A stretch of 64,000 nt of DNA from Actinomortierella ambigua (GCA_016098155.1 JAAAJB010000060.1:1-64000); one strand, 5' to 3'. Shown: positions 20,141-32,289, counted from the stretch's first letter. The notes: generated by a model from the letters alone, not told the origin. Numbers and translations are program-made.

Positions 20141-23100
20141 ATGCCGCGGCAGCAGCATCCTCGCTTTCAGACACATGATGGCTCCAGGCCTATCAATTTG
20201 ACCATATCACCCTTTGACAAGAATGGAGCCGCGATCATGAGGGTTTCTTTGTCGCGAAATAACAACGAAGTCCAGGCTGGGCTGCTCAACAGCTCCATCT
20301 ACATCCCCAAGCAGTATCGTACACCAGCCCCTGGCCAGCGCCACTCTTCACCCGGTATGAATCTAAAGGGGGAGGAGGGGGGAAAACAATGCACGCCGAA
20401 GAATACTCCTCGGATCGATGTTCTACGTCTGTGGCTGCTAACGTCCTCCTGCTTCTCCAACTTTTTCTTTCGCAGGCGAGTGCGATCTTGTCCTCAAAAT
20501 CTTTCCTAGACTACCACTTGCAAGAGAATCACCTCCGGTGACAAAGGAGGGCACATTAATCTCGTCCGGAGTAGTTTTTGTGTGCGAGCAGTGCCAGGTA
20601 TGACCCTCGTCACCTATAGGACAGACTTTGACTCTGAAATGAATGCAAGCATAGGAGTTTGTTCTTAACGTTTATGGAGAATGTACACGTTGTTGCACTG
20701 CCACTCAATTCATATTTCTCAAACTATGCGTTTGAGCAGGTCAGACGGTCAAGCCTTCTCCAGCTACAAGGAATTGTCGAGACCTTTGGTTCCAGAGGCA
20801 CCACCACAGAAGTCGTGAACAGCCAGCGCCTGCCTCTCGCCGATGGGGAAGTTCACCTCGAGCTTCGGATCTGCTGCCCGCCTCACCACCATACTTTTCT
20901 CTCCGATCCCATTGGGTACATGTATGTTGTTGCCACTGTTCATGAATATAGAGGGAGGGCGGGAAGAGGGCTGTGCCACTCTCCTCAGCCATACAAGGAA
21001 GCATAGAGTTCTTGTGGCGCCAAGGTGCTCATCTTTTTTTTTTTCTGCTCGCGCTCGCAGTTTTACAATTGAGCTGTATCGTGGCAAGCAAGTGTTGCTC
21101 ACACACACAATAGAGAATGCTGCACCAGGTCTGTCGCCAAGAGTGCTTCACAATGTCAGCAGCGAACGAACGTTTCCTCTACGACGATGCTTCCCTCAGA
21201 AAGTGAACCGGTAACGTTCTCTGCATGAAATGGACAGCTGCGTCTTTCTTTTTTTCTTTCACTCCCAACAGATCAAAGTTCAACTTCAATTCTCACACGG
21301 AAAAAGCCCATTTCAAACTCCCTATTAGGCTTCCTGCGCGTTCGCAGACAAGACAAAATACCCCTGCAGCGCCAAGGCCAGTAGCCTTGAGCAATAGTGG
21401 GGCCGGCTCCTCATCATCAGCACCACCATCGAGACGTGCCACAGCCATGTCGATATCACACATTGTGCGTGAGCAGACGCTCTGCTCGGCCTCTTCAAGG
21501 GCCTCTTTGCTCTCGTCGCCGAGCGCTTCAGCCCCAAACAGCCCCAGAACAGTCCATGCTCAATCTCCTGAATATTCCCACCGCGTCTATTCGACAACCG
21601 ACCTACGACGGTTGGCATCTTATCGTGAGGTCACAGATTCAGGACCATGGCCACCCTACCGGTCTTTCAGCTATAGTGGTACTAGCAGTGGTGATCAATC
21701 CTCGCCTACACCATCGTCACCAATCACCACCAGGTCTTCGCCCGGGCCCCTCTCACCAACAAGATGCAATGTCATCGAGGCCGAGATGTGGCGTTCTCAG
21801 TCGCGTCCGAATGCAAGCAGCTCAGTCGCCTTGATGGAGGCACCCATACAGCCCACCTCACCAACATTGCCACTTCTTCCCAATCATCATCACAATCACT
21901 CGCGCCATCGCTACCATGACAGCGTGCAATCGAGCCACTTTTCATCTCCAGCGACGACAACAGAAACGACAACCAGCGACTCGCGAGCTGCTACCAGCTG
22001 CCAGTGGCTCGATTATTCTCGCTCTTCCTCTCCGCCTCCATCAACATCAGGTGGATATGGTGAAGATGAGCGCCATCCACACTACAACCGTCGTCACCAC
22101 CAGAGCACTCGAAGAGAGCGTAGCCCGCCACACCATCACCACCATCATCACCACCACCATTACTACAACCAGCAGGAGCCGGCTGAACACATTCACCGAC
22201 CACCACCACCACCACCACAGCCCGTCCAGGCCGCGAGTCGAGTCGGAGCTCTTAGAATTGTTGATGGACAGGCGGCGGGAGAGAAAGAAGAAGAACGACA
22301 GCCCTGGCTAACGGAGGAACAGTACGTTCAGTATCATCGACGGCAGCAGCAGCCACTGCGGAGACACCCACAACAACAACAACAGCAACAACAGCAACAA
22401 CAGCCATTGCTGCTGTTGGCAGACGACGCAGCACTGGAGCGCTCACGTGTTCGCGGCGGCTCACCCTCTTCTCGCCTGCCTCTGCTGCGTCACGAATCAC
22501 CCTTGAACGATTGGAGTCTCATGCGTGGTAGCATTGTCCGTAGCCCATCGGAGGCAAGCTACCTGGACGAGGATGAGGACGATGAGAATGACTGTCTCTC
22601 GCGAGATGCGCGGGACCACACCAATGAAGACGGTCGGTCACCTCGAGTACCCTATCGGTTCTCAACACCCTCCTCCAATGAGCGGGTCACTTGGAGTCCA
22701 ACACCAGACCGACCCTCAACGGTTAGACACCACCCCTATGGCCACCACCACACCCACAATTATCACCACCGCTACCATCCATCGTCTCTTCGACCTGCTT
22801 CCCCACACAGTATCCATGAACCACGCTCCATGATGCCAGCAGTATCCCGAAGATTCTACGAATACGAGCGTCGACAATCGAGTCGTGACCACAACATGGC
22901 TGAATATGAGGATGACGACGAGGAAGAAGAGGATGATGAAGACGACTACCACTACGACTACCGCAAGACCGATCTAAAGCAAGAACGACATTCTCCAGAA
23001 CCTGCTCTCAAAGGTCAGGTGCTCACGGGTGTGCACCACAGCGAAGAACAGGGCCGAGCTGAATCGTCGTCCAAGCCAAGCGATGCCGCATCATCATCAT

Positions 23101-23183
23101 CATCATCATCCGCGGCGTCCGGCAAGCCTCCCACGATGGATGCCGCCATAAGTCTTCTCCAGATCCGGAGCGCCAGCTGGTAG
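20141..23183 (+). CDS. Unrecognised protein: folded N-terminus, long low-complexity tail
   Basis: Proposed exons are 20141-20354, 20476-20597, 20740-20915, 21061-21210 and 21272-23183, giving about 857 aa. The exon around 20655-20740 is uncertain; a 15-nt exon at 20655-20669 would also keep frame. The first about 240 residues look folded and beta-rich: INLTISPFDKNGAAIMRVSL, then SSGVVFVCEQCQ with a CxxC, GEVHLELRICCPPHHHTF and FTIELYRGKQVLLTHTIENA. The layout faintly recalls Ig-like/E-set transcription-factor domains, but I cannot name the family. The remaining about 600 residues are disordered, with runs of His, Gln, Ser and Pro and acidic clusters. The start could be 31 codons further upstream. 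It is convergent with SYS1, 141 bp apart. Confidence 0.6.
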
Positions 23184-23324
23184 TCTAACCTTCCCCACCA
23201 CCACCCATTCTTTTGATGACAAAGAAAAAATAAATAAAGCTATGGCTGGCCCATAGCTTTTCAACAAATACACGTTTGTGAGGTACTGTGTTGTAAACAA
23301 AAACAAAGCTTCTTTTTTTTTTCC

Positions 23325-24555
23325 TTATTTTGCTTTCTGAGGCAAGGTCATCATCGACGACGACCCTACAGATCCTTGTGGCTGTGAGACAGGTGAACCA
23401 AAGACACCTGCTCCTCCTGTCCCTGCGCCTGTCGTTACTGCTGGTCCTGCCGCTGCCGCTGCTACTGTTGCTGCTGTTGCTCCTGCTGAGGAGGAGGAAG
23501 AGGAGGAAAGAGCCACTCCAGGCCCGCCTGGCGAATGGGAAAGTTCGTGATGGAGATGATCCAATGAATCCATCATCAGCAGCCCCGTTGACTCTTCCTG
23601 ATCGCCCGTGATCTCATATCGGCCGCCACCACCAGCTGGGCGGCTCGCCTTTGTTTGGGACTGAATAAAGCCGAGGGCAGTATTGGAAGAGGCGGTGGAC
23701 GACGATGATGACGCGCCAGCCGTCATGATGGCTCCAGTGCCGTTGGATCGTGTCCGTGCATGTTGTGTCTGTCGTGTTGCTGTGCCGGCCCCGGAAGCTC
23801 CTCCTGATCGTACGCTGTCTTGGCCGGTTGAGCTACTATTACCACCGCTGCCGCCAAGAAGGATTGGCTCCATCTCCTGTCGCATGCAGAGATATTCACC
23901 TCCAAAGATCATGATGCCCGCCGTGGTGGCATTGAGGCCCCACCATAGGAACGAGGTTGGGAGGTGGTCCGAGTAGAGAGTCGTCATGACCACATGATAC
24001 ATCAGCAACGTCAATGAAAAGTCGAGCACCAGTCGTGCCCTTGAGACGATCCTAAGCAGTAGATATACTCTTTTTTAGGGTGATAACGATAAACGAAAGG
24101 AGAGGGTTTAGCAATGAATAGAGTAGCCATCAAAGCGATCATCTGTGTTCCTTTTATGTATTCTTTCCTTGGGACACCCTTACCCTACACAGGCATTGAG
24201 AAGCCATGCAAACCCAAGTAATAGACCTGCCGAGTTGTCAAAGCGGATTTCGCGATAGTCAAGGATGACGTCCAGGCTGATCTCGGTCCCTGTCAGGGTG
24301 AAGAGGGTATACACAATGACCGATATCGAGCAGTACCAGACTGATTGTAAGCAGGCTATTTGGGACTAGAGTCGAAGGTGGAAAGATGTCAACGACACAA
24401 TGAGCTCTCTACTCTGTCTGGCCAGACATGCACTTCATTTTTTCCATGCTCATCTCACAGATGGAATGCAAAGAGGGAGGGGGAAGGGACCCTACCAAAA
24501 TAAGAACGGGATCCCATTGTGTGGCACCTCGGAAGGATGAGGCTGTGGTCGCCAT
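23325..24555 (-). CDS. SYS1: Golgi membrane protein Sys1
   Basis: Sys1 is a four-pass trans-Golgi protein that recruits the Arl3/ARFRP1 GTPase. Three exons, 24555-24496, 24365-24184 and 24051-23325, give 322 aa. The N-terminus TQWDPVLILSQIACLQSVWY matches the family start. It is followed by ISLDVILDYREIRFDNSAGL, then LLLGFAWLLNACVG spliced to the third exon with LVLDFSLTLLMYHVV. The signature C-terminal helix ends IMIFGGEYLCMRQEMEPILL. After the conserved core (about 155 residues) there is a disordered Ser/Thr/Gly/Ala tail of about 165 residues that typical Sys1 proteins lack. Its upstream sequence overlaps an unresolved coding-like tract. Confidence 0.9.
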
Positions 24556-24599
24556 GGTGGAGAGTAGAAAGGAGGTGATGCAGAAATGCAGATGCCACA

Positions 24600-25812
24600 A
24601 TGCCACGAGCCCTTTTTAGGACAAGCCATTTTCATTAAAAGAGCGTGACTATCTTGATATGGTTCGAGCAACGTGTCAAGTTTCCTCAGCTGGGCAGCAT
24701 GATCTGCAGACGACTGGATGTCCATCTTTCCTTTATCCAAGAGCCTAGATACGCAATGTTCATTGTGGAGCACCTCGCAAGGGAGGAAGTGCTAAGAAAA
24801 TGGCGCTAATAGCCAAGATAGAGCTGAGGTTGTTGTTGTTGTCCGTCTTTGACCCTCGGCACCCCTGACCACCCCTGATTGCAACAACCCTCCTCGAAAA
24901 AGAAACATAAATAACCTCCGCAAGACAGGGACTCTCAATCCATGAGGTGTGTTTTTTGCGTGGAGTTCAGAAGGCCTTTTTAAAAGAGTAATGCTTTTCG
25001 AACCTGTATTTTTTTTTAAAAAAAAAACATCAGGTGGAATTCCCAAACTACAAGCTTCGCGAAGAATGTCATCGTACATCTGCCAGAACAAGATATAGAA
25101 CGATGCGAATTGTTTTTCAAAGACAACCTATTTGGTCTGGCGTCGCTTCGATCGAGCAGGGCCTCAAAGTATATTCTGAAGCGTGATCAGGCGATCGACC
25201 CGTGACTGAAAACCAATAGATGTTGTACTTATATGGCACCTTACACCGATATTCGTCCTCGGGGCTGACGTCTAACCACTCAGACATGTATTGCTCTCCG
25301 AACATTTTCGTCCCTGTGTCCCCATGAAGTGGTCCTGGCAATGGCGCCAACTATGTACGTCGGTCCTGCGATGAGTTTGTGGGACCATGCCTTTTAAAAA
25401 CGCGCCTATCCTGTAATTCCACCGGCTCGATCGCGCGACCGCCGATTCCTTCAAGGGGGCTTTTCGCTGGATGGCTCCAGGACTGTCTACGCCACGCCCC
25501 CAGCACTCGACCATGTTGGATACGGATATGCTGGGCGCTGTCTACATGATCTTCCAAATCCATCCAACGCACTACAGCCTGACTCTGCTTGAGCCCAACA
25601 TTCAGGAGAGAGTTACCCCTCAAGTCACTCTGGAGCCTCATGGCGCCTTCTCCGGACACCAACTCTCGCATCTTTCCTTGCCGCGAGATGTTGGTAATGT
25701 TACTCTTATTTGGTGGCTCAAAGATACGGATCAAAGGGGAGAACACGAAGAAGAGAGGCATTTCGCAGGTTAGGAGACGAGGGCACACTGCCATTGCGCA
25801 TATCATTACCAC
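24600..25812 (-). other. Unresolved coding-like tract, probably a multi-exon gene
   Basis: Several minus-strand segments read like protein but I could not join them confidently or name a family. One lies at about 25353-25240 (GTKMFGEQYMSEWLDVSPED then EYRCKVPYKYNIYWF). A second at about 25129-25030 begins after an aaatag acceptor (VVFEKQFASFYILFWQMYDD then ILREACSLGIPPD). A third at about 24768-24600 has SRLLDKGKMDIQSS and LRKLDTLLEPYQDSHALLMK. Between them the frame shifts or stops, as expected for introns. The last segment runs on towards the SYS1 start. A plus-strand frame at 25471-25773 is also open and could be the real one. Pseudogene decay is an alternative. Confidence 0.35.
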
Positions 25813-26116
25813 GCACAGCTGGTGTCGGCAGCACAGGCCTCAAGGCGGGTCCTCTGATCCCATTGGCTCTGCAGCGACCCGTCGCACCTCAAGGTGGCGA
25901 TTTCTCTACTCTTCCTCTTCACCTTCTTTCTTCTTATTCTCATGCTCCTCCATGGCGGGCATGTATATGGCACGTAACGCTGGTTGGATTTCAATGTGTG
26001 CCAAAAATGACACGTTTTATTGCGTTCTTAGAGAAGTACAGACATCTGCACCTCTCTCCATGCCGTTGCATGCATCCACATGCCGTGATTGAGATGAAAA
26101 GTCGTCAGGAGTATAT

Positions 26117-27426
26117 TTAGATCTTCTGCATGGCAACAATATCCATGGACTGGATATATTCAGCACCGTCCTCGACGACGGCGTTCTCAACGTCATCCAT
26201 GTTGACCTTGTCGTCCTCGATGACAATGTTGACCTGGTACTTCTTGATACCGTAGCCGACAGCGACGAGCTTTCCACCACCCCAGACGAGGCCGTCCATC
26301 TCGATGCCACGGACGTGGTTGACGAGGAGATCCATGTCGGTCTCATCATCCCAAGGCTTGATGTCGAGGGTGACGGTGGTCTTGGCAATGACCTTGGGCT
26401 TCAGGGCCTTCTTGGCGTGGTACTCAGCAAGACGCTGGGCCTTGAGCTTCTCGGCCTCCTCATCGACCTCGTCGTCAGAGCCAAAGAGATCGACATCCTC
26501 GTCATCATCCTCAGCAGGGGCAGCAGCAGCGGCGGCACCAGCCCTGAATTTTACCAAGGGGAGGAAAAAAAATAGAAGCAAAGCAACGGTCAGTCACTTG
26601 ATCAGTACCGATAGCATATTTTGTTTTGCTCCATTGATCCACTGACGAGTTATGACACATACTTGGCCTCCAGACCCTTGACGGCGGAGATGTGCTTGTA
26701 CCAGCGGGCAGCGTGGGGGTAAGCAGCCTCGTTGGGGCCCTCGGAGAGAGCCTTGAAGAGCTCGACATCCTTGTCGGTGGCCTCGTAGCTATTAGGGGTG
26801 AGTATCCAAACGACACAAACGTCAGTTTCCTTGCCCAGATTTAAGTGGCTGAGTTGGCCTCCCTTATCGCTAACTGTGCTGTATAAAACGAGAAGAGGGG
26901 GTGGAGGAGAGGGGGAGGAATACAACGAGCAGAGCGTGGGAGTACGACGAATTCGCGCACCCAACTAGCCCGAGAAAGCGAGATGGGTGCGTTGCTCAAA
27001 AACAGTGAACGACGCACGCCTATCATGACAGCCTATCATGACACCAATTGGGGCGTTGCGGGAGGAGGGGAAGGGAGCCGTGAGAGAGAATATGGAGCCT
27101 GCGGCACGGACCCTACAGGTTGCCACCTTGGACGTATTGATACGCTCTCTTCACAAAGAGTTCTTCGATGGACAGACAAACGCGTCTGGCAGTGATCCTC
27201 AGATCAACTGCCATCCAGGCCCATCGACTCATCAAAAAAACGCCTCTCCAAAAAATACTGATTAGGGTACAAATGCAGGCATCTGTCCCTTGCGGAAGAA
27301 AAGGAATGAAAAAATCAAGTAATCCGTGGATTGAGAGTGAATGCATTACCCAGCGACGTAGGAGCGGGCCTCAAAGAGGGAGTTCAGCAGAGTCCAGGCC
27401 AAAGGAGCAGCAAACGAGACAGACAT
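26117..27426 (-). CDS. EFB1: Translation elongation factor 1-beta (eEF1B alpha)
   Basis: This is the guanine nucleotide exchange factor that recharges eEF1A with GTP. Three exons, 27426-27350, 26788-26663 and 26543-26117, give 209 aa. Exons 1-2 encode the GST-C-like N-terminal domain (LNSLFEARSYVAG joined to YEATDKDVELFKALSEG, then PHAARWYKHISAVKGLEAK). An Ala-rich and acidic linker follows (EDDDEDVDLFGSDDE). The catalytic exchange domain begins KPKVIAKTTVTLDIKPWDDE, contains LVWGGGKLVAVGYGIKK and ends SMDIVAMQKI. Intron 1 is 561 bp, far longer than intron 2 (119 bp). It includes a 12-bp direct repeat (cctatcatgaca) near 27018-27042. Confidence 0.96.
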
Positions 27427-29685
27427 GATAGTAGTGTGTGGTGTCAAGGTTGAAGACGAAGAAGGAAATAGAAAAATTTTCGCTGGGTCAGTTTTCTTTT
27501 CGCCCTCTGTTTGGGGGTAGGAGAGGGGAGGGGCCTTTCTCCGACAAAACAAATTGGGTAGTGATAAGCGCCTGCGATTTGACCGTTTTCCATTCCGTCA
27601 TAACTCTCAATCTAGCATGACACCGCTGGCCTTTTTTGAAGACCAGAATTGGCTCGTTGTTACAGGGCCGTTTCCTCAAGAGGTGAAATTGCACGATAGC
27701 CGGTTCTAACAGTTGCCTTCGATGCAACTCAGTGCTGGCAACGTAAATTTCGACCACGATTAAGAAAACACGGAGCAACTGTGTATAGGCTTTATGTAAT
27801 AGAGCAAAGACTCATCTGTGGCATACCCTTGACAAAGCGTTGCACGCATTCCTGGCACGTACATGGATCTCTTTCGCAACAAGCATCAACAGCAAAGTTA
27901 CGCTGTAACAGTGGGATAAATAACAGCAAGCACGTCCGAGAGCAAGGTCGACGCTGACACGCCTCTAGATCTTTAGGCGGAGGCGTTGAGGGCCAATGCT
28001 TGAAGCCTCACTGGAACGAACTTTACTGTAACAATAGGACATCCGTCCGTGAGGCAGAGAGACATTTTGACCTGACAGGCTACGAAACATCCGCTGGGGT
28101 ATCTGTGGGTTACAGAATATCGCAATTGCTAGCACTAGACGATATAGGCACGCACCCATGTGAGTGCCAAAGTGGTAGCACAGTGTTAAAGTATGTGTTT
28201 ACAATATCAACAACTATTTCCGATACACTCGCACGATCAATTGAATCTGTAGCACTCATCCCAATATATGCCCGAGTTGGTCGTTATTCAGCTCTGGCTA
28301 GCCCCATTGCACTTGGAATTGTCACCACTCAAATCAGGGTGCCACTTGGGTCCCTTCCCGTAGGCGAGACCTGAGCGAGTGCGGGCAAACTGGAGATGTG
28401 TGAGGTAGGGTCTAGCGCTGTGGACACAAGAGAGTGGGTAAGGTGGCAGGTAGAGACCGAAAGACAGTAGACCAGGCCGATGCCGAGAGAGTAACGTCCA
28501 CAAATCACGACGCGTCCTTTAATCGCGAAAGAAAAATCTTTAACTATTGTTCCCCACGACCAGTGAACGCGTTTGCTTCGATCGCACCTTACAGAGACGA
28601 GGAAAGCACAATAGTACTCAATTCTCAGTACTAGTTGTAGCATAAGACTGCAGTCATATCTATCGACGAAGGCTTGCACTAGACGTGCTTGCAAGTCTGT
28701 TAGCAGAAAATGCAAGCGGCTGTACGTCGTAATTTTTTGTAGACGCGAGACAAGTACCATGGTTGCTCCGCCATCGCTGTAAGAACATTCGATCTATTTC
28801 ATGGTATAGAATGGTTCTGTTAAGCTCCTATCCGAGATACATTGACATGATCGGTCGATGGCGTTGTAAGTGTATGCGATGAGAAAGATCGGCACTCCAA
28901 GAACAACTTTTGGAACTGAATGACCAAAGAAATATCGAAGATACACACGGGCACCATGGCATGTGTTACGGAAACAAGATCTTTTCTAGATACCAGCAAT
29001 CCGCCACATTGCAGCATTGTTCAATAGTGATAGAATGGCGCATCATGCAAAAGCGCGCCATCATTCAAATATACATACCTTCTTGGAATAGATGGCCAGC
29101 TCGCCACCTGAGCTTACATGTAGTGTGGATATCCAAAGAGGTGACCAGGGATAAAAAGCGAGGGTAGACATGTACAAACACTTTAACGGACCTGCAGCAG
29201 TGACCATATGACTGCCAGCACTGGATGCATTGCCCTACGAAGAGCGTCGTGATCCTGGTGTGATTCTAACCTAGTCCTGATTGGCCTGGCTGGCCACAAG
29301 CTAGAGTCAAACCTCAGGGTACAAAAAAAGTGAGGCGAGGGCGGCGATGGAAGTCTCCACTTATTGCCAGCATAAAGGCTATCAAGGGTCGACCCCCTCC
29401 CTTCGCTGAAGCGAAAAAGGGCCAGGCACCCAGCTGGTTCAATCCAATGAATGACACTGGGAATACTGGGTCTTCAGCGCCAGCGAACTTTCCAGAAGGC
29501 GTTTGTAATGACAAGCTTGACCAATGGCCATTAAGGGGCCTTCAGATTAGAAGTACAGTTTTTTAGGTTGAGCGGGGAGAGGGAGTGGGGTTAGGAAGGG
29601 CCCCTCCAAAAGGGAATATTTCAACCGCTCGTTTTCGAATCGATTCCATTATTGATCCCGAATCGCTTTTCTCCGATCACCCACC
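27427..29685. other. 2.3-kb intergenic region upstream of EFB1 and HSP60
   Basis: This is the largest gene-free stretch in the left half. It carries two divergent promoters. Between about 27.9 and 29.3 kb the base composition is balanced and lacks the homopolymer and microsatellite character of other gaps here. I found no long frame, terminal repeats or recognisable transposon domain. Confidence 0.45.
29485..29497. promoter_or_regulatory. Heat-shock element upstream of HSP60
   Basis: The 13 bases GAActTTCcaGAA form a perfect three-unit heat-shock element (alternating GAA and TTC, two-base gaps). This is the binding site of a heat-shock factor trimer. It lies 189 bp upstream of the HSP60 start codon, a normal distance for an HSF site. 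Function is inferred from pattern and position. Confidence 0.65.
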
Positions 29686-31669
29686 ATGCTGTCCATCACC
29701 CGCGCTCTCAAGGCCAAGGCCCCCATGGCCGCTCGCATGGCCCAAACCAACATCGCCATGCCTTCGCGTTTCTCCAATGCCCGTCTGTACTCGTCCCACA
29801 AGGAGATCAACTTTGGTATTGAGGGTCGTGCCAAGCTGCTCAAGGGTGTCGAGATCCTCGCCAAGGCTGTCGCCGTCACCCTGGGCCCCAAGGGTCGCCA
29901 TGTCCTGATTTCCCAGCCCTATGGCTCGCCCAAGATCACCAAGGTGAATAATGGTTGACGCTCAGATCTGTGGTTGTTATTATTATTTCGTTAGTACGAT
30001 TATTAACCCGTTCCGTTATCGTTGACCCAAACCCTCTTAGGACGGTGTCACTGTTGCAAAGTCGATCACCTTGGAGGATCCTTTTGAGAACCTTGGTGCC
30101 AAGTAAGTCTCACTCTCCCCCTTCCTCTTACCACAACCAAAAGCAAATGCTGCCACGCCTCGTTCCTGGACCCAATGGACAAGCAACATAAAGCGGGGAA
30201 CTGATCAAGTTTTATAACCACAAAATTCTCACGATAGGCTTGTCCAGGATGTTGCCAACAAGACCAACGAGACTGCTGGTGACGGTACGACCACTGCCAC
30301 GATCCTGACCCGCGCCATTTTCGCCGAGGGTGTCAAGAACGTTGCTGCCGGTTGCAACCCCATGGATCTCCGCAAGGGTGTGCAGTTGGCCGTCGATGCC
30401 ATTGTCGAGTTCTTGCGCGAAAACAAGCGCGAGATCACGACGACTCAGGAAATTGCCCAGGTCGGTACCATCTCCGCCAACGGCGACAAGGCTATCGGCA
30501 ACTTGCTGGCGCAGGCCATGGAGAAGGTCGGCAAGGAGGGTGTCATCACAGTCAAGGATGGCAAGACAACCGAGGATGAGCTCGAGATCACCGAGGGTAT
30601 GCGCTTTGACCGCGGCTACATCTCGCCCTACTTTGTGACAGACCCAAAGTCGCAGAAGGTCGAGTTTGAGAAGCCCCTGATCCTTCTGTCGGAGAAGAAG
30701 ATTTCCATCCTCCAGGATATCCTGCCTGCCCTTGAGACCGCTGCTACCCAGCGCCGCCCTCTGCTGATTGTTGCCGAGGACGTTGATGGTGAGGCTCTGG
30801 CGGCCATCATCCTGAACAAGCTCCGCGGCCAGCTGCAGGTCGCCGCCGTCAAGGCCCCCGGTTTCGGTGACAACCGCAAGTCGATCCTCGGCGATCTGGC
30901 CACGCTCACCGGTGGTGTGGTCTTCTCGGATGAGCTGGACGTTAAGCTGGAGCGCCTCACGCCCGACCTGCTGGGTACGATTGGCTCGATCACCGTCACG
31001 AAGGAGGACACCATCTTGAACGGCACCGGTGCTGGTTCGACTGAGAACATTGCTAGCCGCTGCGAACAGATCCGTGCCCTGATTGCCGACCCTGGCACAT
31101 CCGACTATGAGCGCGAGAAGCTCGAGGAGCGTCTGGCTCGCTTGAGCTCTGGTGTCGCCATCATCCGTGTCGGCGGTCAGAGCGAGGTCGAGGTCGGTGA
31201 GAAGAAGGACCGCATTGTTGATGCGCTGAACGCCACCAAGTGCGCTGTTGAGCAGGGTGTCCTGCCCGGTGGTGGCACTGCCTTGCTCAAGTCGCTCAAG
31301 GTCCTTGATCAGCTCAAGGGCGAGAACTTTGATCAGCAGCTCGGCATCAACATTATCCGCAACGCCATCCAGGTTCCTGCCAAGACCATCATCTCCAACG
31401 CTGGTGGTGAGGGCGCTGTCATCATCTCCAAGGTCGTCGAGAACGATAACTTTACACATGGCTACGATGCCTCTACGGGCGAGTACTGCGATATGCTCGT
31501 CAAGGGTGTCCTCGACCCCTTCAAGGTTGTTGTCACCGGTCTCAAGGATGCCTCTGGTGTCGCCTCCCTGCTCAGCACTTCCGAGGCCATGATTGTCGAT
31601 GCCCCAAGCAACGATAAGGGTGGCATGCCCGGCATGGGCGGTATGGGTGGCATGGGTGGTATGATGTAA
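29686..31669 (+). CDS. HSP60: Mitochondrial chaperonin Hsp60
   Basis: Hsp60 is the GroEL-type chaperonin that folds proteins imported into the mitochondrial matrix. Three exons, 29686-29943, 30041-30102 and 30238-31669, give 583 aa. The first about 33 residues are basic and hydroxylated, a mitochondrial presequence. The mature part begins near [20 protein letters not shown]-site motifs are present: [27 protein letters not shown] and [10 protein letters not shown]. The C-terminus is the usual repeat [16 protein letters not shown]. Codon use is strongly biased to C/G third positions, as for highly expressed genes, which also creates a long antisense frame. A heat-shock element is present upstream. 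Confidence 0.98.
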
Positions 31670-32289
31670 ATTGCATTTTCTGTTCATAAACTGTGTATAT
31701 TTTCTTTGTTTCCCTGCTGTGTTCGTTGATGTTTTCCGCGGCCGATCGCGGTGTCGTGTCACTGCTTTTTGCACCACCTTTCTTTGTCAGGAACCGATTT
31801 TTAGACTCTCTCTCAATTTGAAGTCCCACAATTTCAAGGAGAGACGGGGAGAGCGGACCTTAAAAACGTTTGGTATAAATTCACAGCAAACCCGCGGCCC
31901 TCAATTGTTTCCTCATTCTTGTGCTCAGACATACGCCTACCCGTGAAGCATCTGCTGAGGTTCGCGCTTGTTGATTGCAAACTTAACCAAGTACCGTCGG
32001 CTATCCGCAAGGGTAGACGCAATTTTTGTCGGCCCCTAACAGGCCTAAATTCCTCTTACACTACTTAAAGCAAAGCTCATAAAGGAGAGACAAACACTGC
32101 CAAGGAGGGGATGGTGCACAAAAATAAAGTCGTTATGTTTTTCAAAGAATTACACTGACCGACTATGTCGATTCAAAAATCACCATTCAGCATGCCAAAC
32201 CCATCACTATAATGCTAAACACACAAAATGATACTGTCTCAACGACGCATTGAGCGAGCGATTTATTGAAAAAGAGATCGTTCGCACAT
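31670..32289. other. Convergent 3' regions of HSP60 and RPS0
   Basis: About 620 bp between two stop codons. I see no further gene, only short unremarkable frames. Confidence 0.5.

Noticed and set aside
22125..22225. Short tandem blocks resembling a repeat array (cac/cat and cag runs)
   Set aside because: They are His and Gln codon runs inside an open reading frame. There are no regular spacers, so this is not a CRISPR array or mobile element.
27113..27346. Possible extra exon in eEF1B intron 1 (frame with SIEELFVKRAYQYVQGG)
   Set aside because: Direct splicing of exon 1 to the exon at 26788 gives the family sequence SYVAGYEATDKD without a gap, so an additional exon would break a conserved domain.
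30212..31777. 521-codon open frame on the minus strand
   Set aside because: It is antisense to HSP60 and exists because of that gene's strong third-position G/C bias. The plus-strand product is an unmistakable chaperonin.
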